From NCBI GenBank assembly GCA_002364005.1, contig DEXG01000017.1:108338-130100 (forward strand): 21,763 nucleotides of DNA. The letters are read 5' to 3'. Shown in pieces: positions 14,894 through 21,763 of this stretch (position 1 is its first letter; each line of letters opens with the position of its first letter). The notes beneath the pieces are model-generated. The model saw only the letters and a list, made by a program, of their open reading frames with translations. It did no database searches and was not told the DNA's origin. Both the position numbers and the translations under genes were made by a program. This DNA comes from Phycisphaerales bacterium UBA3190 (lineage in GTDB: Bacteria > Planctomycetota > Phycisphaerae > Phycisphaerales > UBA1924).

Positions 14894-16406
14894 CGTCTCG
14901 ATTGCCCGAACGCTTCGTGCGCCTGGGCACCGGTTTCGGGGCCCTCAGGCGAGGGTCGTTGTCCCCGGAATCCGATTCGACCCGGGATTGAATGCGACCA
15001 TCACGGAGCACGGTCTCGATCTGCGTGCCCGGCGAGGCCTGCTCGACCGACCGCAGCGCCTTGCCATCGGGCCCCAGGGTGAGCGTGAAGCCGCGTGAGA
15101 GGACCTGTGCGGGCCCGATCGCGTGCAGCTGGCGAGCGGTGTGCTCCAGATCTTCTCGGCGCTGGGCGATGGCACGCTTCATGACCCGTTCGAGGCGTGC
15201 GGCGAGCTGATCAATCCGCTCCTGTCGTCGAGCGTGGACCGCCGCGGGCTGGACCCGCGTGAGCCGGATCGCGAGTCGATCAAGCGAGGATCGCTCGCGA
15301 GCGATGTGGTGGCGCAGCCCGGAGAAGGCCCGGTCGTGTATAGCCCGCATACGCTGGCGATGGACCGCGATCACTTCCCGTGGATCGCGCATCGAGCGTG
15401 ACGATTGGATCTGATGCAGGCGCTGCTGCTCGTAGCGGACCCGGTGCGCCACGGCTCGCCTGAGCCGGTTGTGCAACGAGGTGAGCTGCTCGATCAGGGC
15501 GGCCCGGTCGGGGGAGAGTCGCATCGCGGCTTGTGTCGGGGTGGCCGCCCGCTCGTCGGCGACCAGCTCCGCGATGGTTGTGTCGGTCTCGTGCCCGATC
15601 GCGGCGACGATCGGCAGCGTCGAGTCATGGATCGCCTGGGCCACCTCGGGCTCGTTGAAGGCCCAGAGGTCCTCGAGCGATCCCCCGCCTCGGGTGACGA
15701 TGATCGCGTCGAGCCCGAGCTGCTCACGATTAGCATTGAGCGAACGGATCGCCCGGCTGACCTGCCCCTTGGCCTGCTCGCCCTGCACGCGGGCATCGAC
15801 CACGAGCAGTTCGATCGATGGGCATCGTCGGGCGAATGTGTCGATGACATCCTGGACCGCGGCCCCGTCCTTGCTCGTGACGATCGCCACCTTGCGCGGG
15901 AAGCTGGGCAGGGGACGCTTTGATTCAGGGTCGAACCAGCCGCGTGCCCGCAGCTGCTCGACGAGTTGCTTGTAGCGTTGTTCGAGTACACCCTCACCGA
16001 CCGGGCGGAGCGATGTGACGATGAGACTCACCCGCCCAGAGGGGGCGTAGAACTCGACGCGCCCCTTGGCGATCACCCGCTGCCCGTGCTCGGGCTTGGT
16101 ATTCGACCTGGCCGCGGCCGATGCAAAGAAGACGGCCCCGACGACTGCGTGTTCGTCCTTGAGCGAGAAGTAGTAGTGCGTCCGATGCGAGAGCGAGCTG
16201 ATCTCACCCTCGACGAGCACCGTAGATGGAAGCCCCGAGCGGATCGCCCGATCGATGCCCGAGGCCAGCTGGGAGACCGTCATGGGATTGGGCTTGCCAG
16301 AGTCACGCAAAACCGACGAAGGGGGCGTATCGCCCCCATCGCCGACTCTCTGATCGGTCTTCGCGCCCTTCATTTTTTTGGGATCAAACGGTAATCGCCC
16401 TGTCAT
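14865..16406 (-). CDS. xseA: Exodeoxyribonuclease VII large subunit
   Basis: A 513-residue protein. After a non-family N-terminal extension of about 40 residues (starting MTGRLPFDPKKMKG), the OB-fold domain begins near 42 (MTVSQLASGIDRAI, VLVEGEISSLSHRTHYYFSL). The catalytic domain carries PRKVAIVTSKDGAAVQDVI near 170, IIVTRGGGSLEDLWAFNEP near 235, AAIGHETDTTIAELVADERA near 268 and TPTQAA, all hallmarks of XseA. A long coiled coil covers about 310-440, followed by the short C-terminal domain. It forms the catalytic subunit of exonuclease VII, active in DNA repair. The gene starts 31 bp after the upstream stop, and xseB overlaps its end. The start lacks an obvious Shine-Dalgarno, so Met42 or another start cannot be fully excluded. 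Confidence 0.97.
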   Translation of the reverse strand: MTGRLPFDPKKMKGAKTDQRVGDGGDTPPSSVLRDSGKPNPMTVSQLASGIDRAIRSGLPSTVLVEGEISSLSHRTHYYFSLKDEHAVVGAVFFASAAARSNTKPEHGQRVIAKGRVEFYAPSGRVSLIVTSLRPVGEGVLEQRYKQLVEQLRARGWFDPESKRPLPSFPRKVAIVTSKDGAAVQDVIDTFARRCPSIELLVVDARVQGEQAKGQVSRAIRSLNANREQLGLDAIIVTRGGGSLEDLWAFNEPEVAQAIHDSTLPIVAAIGHETDTTIAELVADERAATPTQAAMRLSPDRAALIEQLTSLHNRLRRAVAHRVRYEQQRLHQIQSSRSMRDPREVIAVHRQRMRAIHDRAFSGLRHHIARERSSLDRLAIRLTRVQPAAVHARRQERIDQLAARLERVMKRAIAQRREDLEHTARQLHAIGPAQVLSRGFTLTLGPDGKALRSVEQASPGTQIETVLRDGRIQSRVESDSGDNDPRLRAPKPVPRRTKRSGNRDDDQSPSLFE

Positions 16407-16437
16407 AGTGAGAGCATACCGAGATTCCCATGGGCGA

Positions 16438-17199
16438 TCACTCGTTGACTGCGACTTCTTCGCTCTTGGAGCCGTTTCGCTGGATCACGCCCGCGGTGCG
16501 CTGCGTCTGCATGTGCGCCGGGAGGGAGATGCGAACGGTCTCGTCGTCGCTGTTCATGAGGTAGGCAACCGAGCCCATGCCGTGGGTGTTGGCATTGACC
16601 TGCTCGCGCGATTTGCCGCGGGGCACATCGACGGGCTTGCGGAAGGTTGCTGAGGGCTCTGGGAGCTTGGCTTCCTTGCCCGAGGGCTTGACCGTTTCGC
16701 CGCGGGTGAAGGTGCGGGCGTTGTAGTAGCCGTTGTCACGCAGCCAGGTGACCCGGGCCTGCTCGAGCTTGCGGAAGAGTTCCCGCGTGCGATCGATCTG
16801 CTGGCGCCCGTGCTGGGTGCGATCGGTTTCAAGGGAGGTGCCCCTGAAGAGCATGGCGGCGGTGGTATCGTCGGCCGCGGGGATGGGCTGGAAGGGATCG
16901 ATGGCGAATGTGCCGTCGAAAATGCGAACATAGATCTTGGCCGGCCCGTCCTGCCCACGCAGCGCTTCGCGGTCGGACTTGGCCCACTCGGCCTGCCCGT
17001 CCTGACGGAGCACGCCGATGACCTTGCCCTGTGTTTCGTTGGAGAATCGTACCTGTCGGCGGTTGACCCCAGTGGGCTCAACCATCGCAGCGTTGATATC
17101 GATCACACGCGGGGTACTGATCTGACTGTTTGAGGATTGAATCGCGTTGCATGGTCCCAGCGCGAGTGTTGCTGCACCGATGATTGCTGTAAACACCAT
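16438..17199 (-). CDS. Exported protein of unknown family
   Basis: I do not recognise this 253-residue protein. The ATG at 17199 has GGAGG seven bases upstream; a longer frame from 17268 lacks one and would bury the signal segment. The N-terminus MVFTAIIGAATLALGPCNA looks like a short export signal with little positive charge; the Cys is not in a good lipobox. The rest is hydrophilic and rich in Arg, Asp and Gln, with no membrane segment. The segment AKIYVRIFDGTFAIDPFQP may be beta-structured; RQQIDRTRELFRKLEQARVT is probably helical. Arg/Lys-rich patches recur. It lies just upstream of xseA with a 31-bp gap, and in the same direction, which may be coincidence. No function is proposed. Confidence 0.75.
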   Translation of the reverse strand: MVFTAIIGAATLALGPCNAIQSSNSQISTPRVIDINAAMVEPTGVNRRQVRFSNETQGKVIGVLRQDGQAEWAKSDREALRGQDGPAKIYVRIFDGTFAIDPFQPIPAADDTTAAMLFRGTSLETDRTQHGRQQIDRTRELFRKLEQARVTWLRDNGYYNARTFTRGETVKPSGKEAKLPEPSATFRKPVDVPRGKSREQVNANTHGMGSVAYLMNSDDETVRISLPAHMQTQRTAGVIQRNGSKSEEVAVNE

Positions 17200-17274
17200 C
17201 TTTGTGCCTCCGATCTTCGGTTGTGCTCTCCCGCCCCGCGTGTACACACAACGCCGGGGTACGGGCATGAGTCA

Positions 17275-17303
17275 AGTATGCGCCAGAACCGCAGAATCAC
17301 CAA
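17275..17303 (-). promoter_or_regulatory. Candidate promoter of the exported-protein gene
   Basis: On the minus strand TTGGTG and CATACT are 17 bases apart, matching the sigma70 boxes at three and four of six positions. It lies about 75 bp upstream of the ATG at 17199 in the 175-bp gap after the glycosyltransferase. The match is weak. Confidence 0.27.
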
Positions 17304-17345
17304 GATCTTGACACCTCTGCCGGTCGAATCGGGGAGGATCGTCGG

Positions 17346-17371
17346 CTATCGGGCGCTTGGAGGTCCGATAG
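17346..17371 (-). terminator. Hairpin after the glycosyltransferase gene
   Basis: CTATCGG and CCGATAG form a perfect seven-pair stem with a 12-base loop, three bases past the stop codon. No U-tract follows. Position suits a 3'-end structure of the transporter/glycosyltransferase operon. Confidence 0.32.
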
Positions 17372-17374
17372 GAC

Positions 17375-18475
17375 TCAGGACGGGTCCGGGTTTGCCTCAG
17401 CGGCAAGGAGACTCTCGTACGCGTCGTTGAGCGATTCGATGTGCAAAGCCGCGCGTCGGTGCTTCTTGATATAAGCCCGTCCCTGGTCCGCGCTGACTTT
17501 GGCCTGATCGGGCGACTCGATGACCGCTCGGACCTGCTCGGCCCAGACCTCACGGGTCGATCGCTCAATAATCATCGCCCCGGATTCCTCGTGCAAGGGT
17601 GCGATCTTGGGATCGTCTCCCGCGATCACGGCCATGCCGGCACCCATCGCGTCGAGCAGCAGGGTCCGCTCCTCGTGCAGCGTGTCGGGGTAGATGAGCA
17701 GATCGCAACGCAGCAGCAGATCGCGCCGGTCTTCAGAGCGGTCGATGATGGTGAACCGACCGGTCAGCTTGCGTTGCTTGACGCGATCCCAGATGCCCGT
17801 GCGTTTGACGACTTCGAGGTTCGCGAAGACCATCACATCTTCTCGCTCGGCGATGGCGTCGGCGATGCCATCGAACGCGGCGAGGCTCTGCTCGGACTGC
17901 CTGCCCGTGCTCATGAGCACGATGGAGATCAGCTTTTCGTCACGGAAGATCGGCACGGGCTCGTCGGGAACCTGGGCCCCCCACGGCACGCACCGGATCA
18001 TGGCGTCTGGCAGCGCTTGGCGCAACTGCGGCTCGAATGCCCGTTCGGGCACGAGGAACATGGCCCGGTCCTGCTCAGCGTCGAGATGCAAGCCGCGTGC
18101 CTGATCGGAGAGCCCCGATCGCCAGATCTCGAGCACAAGCCCCGCGCCCAATATCCGTGCCAGCTCACGCCCCATCCCCCAGGCGGCCCCGCCCATGACA
18201 TGCACGATGTCGACGATCCCGGTCTGGTCTTCGTTGTCATCGGCGACCTGGCGGGCGATCTGTGCTGCCCGGATCTTCTGTGTCAACGCCAGCCCGCGGC
18301 TTGCGTAGAACAGCGGCTCTCCGAGCACCCCGACTCTGTACCCGACCAGCTCGCGTTCATTGGGGAGTACCAGCTGCGCCTCGATACCCTCGACCGTCAA
18401 GCCCACGATCACGCGTTCGATCAGCGCACGCTCGTGCGTCGCAAACTGTGCGTCCGCCAAGATCAGCACTCGCAT
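17375..18475 (-). CDS. GT4-like glycosyltransferase (group 1 type)
   Basis: A soluble protein of 366 residues from the ATG at 18475, starting MRVLILADAQFATHERALIERV as expected for the first strand and helix of a GT-B fold. The N-domain has DIVHVMGGAAWGMGRELARI. The C-domain contains LISIVLMSTGRQSEQSLAAF, RFTIIDRSED, LLLRCDLLIYPDTLHEERTL and LLDAMGAGMAVIAGDDP, the pattern of the GT4 donor-sugar site. The E-x7-E motif is present as E-x6-D (HEERTLLLD). The longer frame starts at TTG 18514, and neither start has a good ribosome binding site; a perfect GCCCGG/CCGGGC stem lies upstream of the ATG. It is close behind the OppD-like gene and may share its transcript. The sugar donor and acceptor cannot be told. 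Confidence 0.78.
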   Translation of the reverse strand: MRVLILADAQFATHERALIERVIVGLTVEGIEAQLVLPNERELVGYRVGVLGEPLFYASRGLALTQKIRAAQIARQVADDNEDQTGIVDIVHVMGGAAWGMGRELARILGAGLVLEIWRSGLSDQARGLHLDAEQDRAMFLVPERAFEPQLRQALPDAMIRCVPWGAQVPDEPVPIFRDEKLISIVLMSTGRQSEQSLAAFDGIADAIAEREDVMVFANLEVVKRTGIWDRVKQRKLTGRFTIIDRSEDRRDLLLRCDLLIYPDTLHEERTLLLDAMGAGMAVIAGDDPKIAPLHEESGAMIIERSTREVWAEQVRAVIESPDQAKVSADQGRAYIKKHRRAALHIESLNDAYESLLAAEANPDPS

Positions 18476-18519
18476 CGCGGGCTCGCAATCCCGGGCGTGT
18501 TCAGCCCGGCTCAATGAGG

Positions 18520-19659
18520 TCAGTCGTTCTTCTGATCACTCACACGGAATGTCAGATCAGGCGGCGACGAATCGTCGTTCTTGATCGCTTCGGTCCGCCA
18601 GCAGCCGACCCAGTGGTCTTTGGAGACCTTGCGGAGCACATAGTCACCCGCGGGCTCGTTGCGCTTGGCCAGGTCCTTGGGTGGCTCGTTCCAGGGCCAC
18701 CACGGGACGATACCCTGATCGGCGCCGGGGAGCTTCTTGAACTCGTCGGGGTTGTTGACAATCTCGGTGATCGTTGTCAGGCGATCGAGCTTCTTGTGCA
18801 CAATCGGGATGCTCGCCAGCAGTCCGCGTGTGTAGGGGTGCATTGGCTTGTCGTAGAGCTCGTAGACATTGGCAAACTCGACCACACGACCGGCGTACAT
18901 CACGCACACCACATCCGCGTTCTCCGCCACAACACCCAAGTCGTGGGTGATGAGCATGACCGCCATGTCGCGTTCTTCTTTGAGCTGCTTGAGCAACTCC
19001 AGGATCTGGGCCTGGATCGTCACATCGAGCGCGGTGGTCGGTTCGTCGGCCAGCAGCAGGCGTGGCTGGCAGGCCAGGGCCATGGCGATCATGACGCGCT
19101 GGCGCATGCCGCCCGAGAACTGGTGCGGGTAGGCCTTGATGCGCCCCTGCGGGTCGGGGATGCCCACTGCGTCCATCGCGTCGATAGCGATCTGCATCGC
19201 CTCTTTCGCGGTGACATCCTGATGCAGGGTGATGGCTTCGATGATCTGATCGCCCACGGTGTAGACCGGGTTGAGCGAGGTCATGGGCTCCTGGAAGATC
19301 ATCGCGATCTCGTTGCCGCGGATCTGGCGCATGTCGGCTTCGGACTGCTCGAGCAGGTTGATGACCTTGCCGTTGGCCATGCGGTACATGATCTTGCCGC
19401 GGTCGAATCGTCCGGGCGGGCGTGGGACCAGCTGCATGGAGCTCATCGAGGTCACGGACTTGCCGCAGCCCGATTCACCCACGACAGCGAGTGTCTGGCG
19501 TGGGTAGACGGTCATGCGCACGCCGTCGACCGCCTGGATGCGTGGCCCTGAGCCGTTGTCGAATGAGACGGCGAGGTCCTGGACCTGCATGAGGGGCTGC
19601 TCTGCGACGGTGCCCTGATTGGTCTGTGTGCTTGGTTGATTGATCGTGGCTTCGCTCAT
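18520..19659 (-). CDS. oppD: OppD/DppD-like peptide ABC transporter ATPase
   Basis: A 379-residue cytoplasmic ATPase. Three start-like codons run together (GTG, ATG, ATG); the last, at 19659, is five bases from AGGAG and is the best. Walker A is GESGCGKS (61-68), the Q-loop is IFQEPMTSLNP near 121, the signature is FSGGMRQRVMIAMAL from 181, Walker B is LLLADEPTTALD at 201-212 and the switch His is in ITHDLGV. The oligopeptide-type C-terminal extension is present (YDKPMHPYTRGLLASIP, KLPGADQG, HWVGCWR). The Cys-rich stretch normally between the last two elements is missing and replaced by VPWWPWNEPPKDLAKRNEPA. It follows the OppC gene by about 37 bp. The second ATPase (OppF type) is not in the window. 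Confidence 0.95.
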   Translation of the reverse strand: MSEATINQPSTQTNQGTVAEQPLMQVQDLAVSFDNGSGPRIQAVDGVRMTVYPRQTLAVVGESGCGKSVTSMSSMQLVPRPPGRFDRGKIMYRMANGKVINLLEQSEADMRQIRGNEIAMIFQEPMTSLNPVYTVGDQIIEAITLHQDVTAKEAMQIAIDAMDAVGIPDPQGRIKAYPHQFSGGMRQRVMIAMALACQPRLLLADEPTTALDVTIQAQILELLKQLKEERDMAVMLITHDLGVVAENADVVCVMYAGRVVEFANVYELYDKPMHPYTRGLLASIPIVHKKLDRLTTITEIVNNPDEFKKLPGADQGIVPWWPWNEPPKDLAKRNEPAGDYVLRKVSKDHWVGCWRTEAIKNDDSSPPDLTFRVSDQKND

Positions 19660-19696
19660 CATCACTCCTGGCGTCGTTCGACTGGATTATTCACGA

Positions 19697-21403
19697 TCAG
19701 ACGCGTGCTTTCTTGAGTTTCGGGTCGATCGCGTCGCGCAGGGCTTCGCCGATCAGGTTGTACGCGAGCGTGGTGAGGAAGATCGCCGCGCCCGGGAAGA
19801 TGGCGAGCCACCAGAGGAATCCGCCCGCCTCGCCCGATGCGTTGCGGAGCAGACTGCCCCAGCTCGCCTGCCCGGTGGGTCCGAGCCCGAGGAAGCTCAG
19901 GGTTGCCTCGATCAGGATCGCGGCGGCGATCAGGAATGAGGACTCGACGAGCACGGGCGTCACGCCGTTGGGGAGCATGTGCTTGAAGAGGATGGACCAC
20001 AGCGGGAGTCCCATGGCCTGGGCGGCCTGGACATAGTCGGTGTGGCGCAGCTTCATGAACTCGGCCCGGATGAATCGCGCGGCCCCGGTCCAGGTGAAGC
20101 ACCCGATGATGGCCATCATCACATAGGTATTGCGGGGCAGCAAACCGGCGGCAACGATGAGCAGGAACAGAACCGGGATGGCCATGAACACTTCGACCAA
20201 GCGGTAGAGCAGCAGGTCGACCCAGCCACCAAAGTAGCCCATGAGCGACCCGATCGTCACACCGATGACCACGGCGATGCCGGTGGAAACGAACCCGATG
20301 GAGATCGCCAGGCGGCAGGCGTGCATCATCTGCGAGAGCACATCCTGCCCGAGCGTGTCGGTCCCGATGACATGCACCGGTGCCTTGTGTTCCAGGATCG
20401 CATCACGCATCTGGGCGAAGTTCGTGATCTGCCCCTCATCGACCCTCGTATCGAGTTCGTCGACAAAATCTGATACGGGGTAGGAGACGAGCCCATCGAC
20501 CGAGCGGCCGATGGCTTGCAGCTCAGTCATGGTCTCGTCGTCGATGCCAAGCTCTGCGAGTTCGGCATCGTTGTACTTGGCGCTCCGGCCCTCTGTGCGA
20601 CGCTTCCACGATTCGAGTCGTGACCAGACCGCGTCCATCGGGGTGGCCCCGGGCGGGCGGTTGAACATCGCGGGCATGGAGTGTGAGTGCGAGAAGGGGA
20701 CAACGGTATAGGTTGCCTCAACGAGACCACGCGATTCGCGGTCGCGGTAATCGAAGTTGTTGAGCGTTGGAGTCCACTTCCAGCCAACGATCAGTCCCGC
20801 GACAATCGCGACACCGAGCACGAAGATCGACCGAGAGCCGCTGCGGTACACGAATATCGAGATCAGCAGGAACGGGATCATCACTACGGCGCAGAGCAGC
20901 GTGACCGAAACGGGCACGAAGAGATCCGACCGCCCCCAATCGGCGACGAAGCCGACCGCGTCGCGGTGTGTGAAGTAACTCTCGATCGAGCGTGCGAGGA
21001 CGACGACGATCCCGATCTGTGCCGAAGCGGCGATGATCAGTCGAAGCTTTGTACCGAATCCCATCGTCCCGATCTTCATGAAGAGGAAGAACGGTGCGAT
21101 CGTCCCGATGACGAGCAAGGCCACATCGGGTGCGCTGAGCGAGTCCATCAGGGGCGAGCTTGTGCCCTCGTCGGAGCGGAGGATGAGCGGGTGGCTCGAG
21201 GCGATCAGCGGCGCGTAGATCGCGAAGAAGCTCACGACCGCGATCCAGGCGATACTTGCAACGGCCGCGGGTCTTTTGAAGACCTGCGCCCACGCCTCGG
21301 CCCAGAAGCTCTGCGCGGGCTGGTGCCCGATACCTTGTGCGAGCTGGACACCCGTGACGGCGGCCGGCAGCTCCTGCTGTGTTGGATCTGCGTTGACACT
21401 CAT
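19697..21403 (-). CDS. oppC: OppC/DppC-like ABC permease with large N-proximal insertion
   Basis: A 568-residue inner-membrane permease, about 270 longer than usual OppC/DppC (about 300). The usual first helix is near 46-66 (ASIAWIAVVSFFAIYAPLIA). The conserved periplasmic motif HVIGTDTLGQDVLSQMM then appears only at 344-360, followed by the ordinary permease core: GVTIGSLMGYFGG, the EAA loop (YVQAAQAMGLPLWSILFKHM), FLGLGP and the end NLIGEALRDAIDPKLKK. The insertion adds about four hydrophobic segments (92-112, 119-137, 160-184 and 192-208) and a soluble stretch of about 130 residues at 209-340. Its ATG overlaps the OppB stop by 4 bp. The core is intact, so it should form the pore with OppB; the role of the insertion is unknown. 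Confidence 0.94.
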   Translation of the reverse strand: MSVNADPTQQELPAAVTGVQLAQGIGHQPAQSFWAEAWAQVFKRPAAVASIAWIAVVSFFAIYAPLIASSHPLILRSDEGTSSPLMDSLSAPDVALLVIGTIAPFFLFMKIGTMGFGTKLRLIIAASAQIGIVVVLARSIESYFTHRDAVGFVADWGRSDLFVPVSVTLLCAVVMIPFLLISIFVYRSGSRSIFVLGVAIVAGLIVGWKWTPTLNNFDYRDRESRGLVEATYTVVPFSHSHSMPAMFNRPPGATPMDAVWSRLESWKRRTEGRSAKYNDAELAELGIDDETMTELQAIGRSVDGLVSYPVSDFVDELDTRVDEGQITNFAQMRDAILEHKAPVHVIGTDTLGQDVLSQMMHACRLAISIGFVSTGIAVVIGVTIGSLMGYFGGWVDLLLYRLVEVFMAIPVLFLLIVAAGLLPRNTYVMMAIIGCFTWTGAARFIRAEFMKLRHTDYVQAAQAMGLPLWSILFKHMLPNGVTPVLVESSFLIAAAILIEATLSFLGLGPTGQASWGSLLRNASGEAGGFLWWLAIFPGAAIFLTTLAYNLIGEALRDAIDPKLKKARV

Positions 21404-21763
21404 TTGTACGAAATCCTCGGATCAGCAAGCGCGTACAGGATGTCGGCAAGCAACAGGGCGATCAGGTTGACGCCCGCGATCATCAGCGTGTTGGCGAGCA
21501 GCAGCTCGCGGTCACGCAGGTTGATCGATTCGAGCGTGAGCCGCCCCATGCCCGGGACTGTGAAGATCTGTTCGATCACGACCGAGCCCGCGAGCATCGC
21601 GGGGAAGATCGAGACGAACATGGTGATCAGCGGCAACAGCGAGTTACGGAACACATGGCGCATGACGATGGTGTTGCTCGCAACGCCCTTGGCCTTGGCG
21701 GTGCGGACATAGTCCATATTGAAGTTGTCGAGCATCGCGGCTCGGGTCTGCTTGGAGAGGATT
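21400..21763 (-). CDS. oppB: OppB/DppB-like ABC permease (partial, N-terminus outside the window)
   Basis: The frame is open from the window edge to the TGA at 21400, giving 120 C-terminal residues. SKQTRAAMLDNFNMDYVRTA then KAKGVASNTIVMRHVFRNSL is the EAA loop that contacts the ATPases, and FPAMLAGSVVIEQIFTVPGM then GRLTLESINLRDRELL is a strong OppB/DppB signature. A last membrane helix (MIAGVNLIALLLADILYALA) and the end DPRISYK are typical. It is the upstream partner of the OppC-like gene, overlapping it by 4 bp. The substrate-binding protein is not seen and may lie further upstream. Confidence 0.96.
   Translation of the reverse strand, partial: ILSKQTRAAMLDNFNMDYVRTAKAKGVASNTIVMRHVFRNSLLPLITMFVSIFPAMLAGSVVIEQIFTVPGMGRLTLESINLRDRELLLANTLMIAGVNLIALLLADILYALADPRISYK

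Noticed and set aside
17441..19551. Long plus-strand open frames (358 and 429 codons) opposite the glycosyltransferase and oppD genes
   Set aside because: Both are antisense to well-recognised minus-strand proteins. They are rich in His, Asp, Gly and Arg, with no domain signal or ribosome binding site.
20687..21712. Plus-strand open frame of 341 codons opposite oppC and oppB
   Set aside because: The opposite strand encodes intact permease motifs. The plus-strand translation is full of Asp/Arg/Glu runs typical of antisense frames.

Overview
The window is about 58-60% G+C and almost completely coding. Every gene I can support, including the tRNAs, reads on the minus strand, so biological order runs from high to low coordinates. 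The gene set suggests a Planctomycetota bacterium, perhaps of the Phycisphaerae. This is an inference from the very long OppC-type permease, the enlarged prepilin peptidase, the hybrid pilus/secretion operon and tRNA genes without encoded CCA. No species can be named.

In transcription order: (1) 21763-17375, an oligopeptide/dipeptide-type ABC transporter operon (OppB-like partial permease, OppC-like permease with a large insertion, OppD-like ATPase) followed by a GT4-like glycosyltransferase. (2) 17199-16438, an exported protein of unknown family. (3) 16406-14621, xseA and xseB (exodeoxyribonuclease VII), then the prepilin peptidase at 14571-13096. (4) 12951-12295, an OmpA-family lipoprotein. 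(5) 12204-11734, a four-gene tRNA operon (Val-GAC, Thr-TGT, Tyr-GTA, Tyr-GTA) with a good promoter and a strong intrinsic terminator. (6) 11483 to beyond position 1, a long operon for a type IV pilus/type II secretion-like machine.

That operon opens with a membrane sensor histidine kinase and a STAS-domain protein. The assembly ATPase (GspE/PilB), inner-membrane platform (GspF/PilC), PilM-, PilN- and PilO-like proteins and a PilP/GspC-like protein follow. Then come the major pseudopilin (GspG/PilA type) and four minor pseudopilins, the last carrying a LamG-like carbohydrate-binding domain and running off the window. Five successive junctions from STAS to PilO are 4-bp ATGA/GTGA overlaps, so the regulators and the machine are probably translated together. 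The prepilin peptidase that would mature the pseudopilins is encoded about 1.6 kb upstream of the kinase. No secretin or retraction ATPase (PilT) is visible.

The points I find most worth a second look are: a 25-26 bp imperfect inverted repeat that exactly brackets the major pseudopilin gene; a tRNA-Thr in which the near-invariant G19-C56 elbow pair is replaced by A19-U56; the LamG tip-type pseudopilin without Glu5; and the kinase plus STAS pair heading the machine operon.
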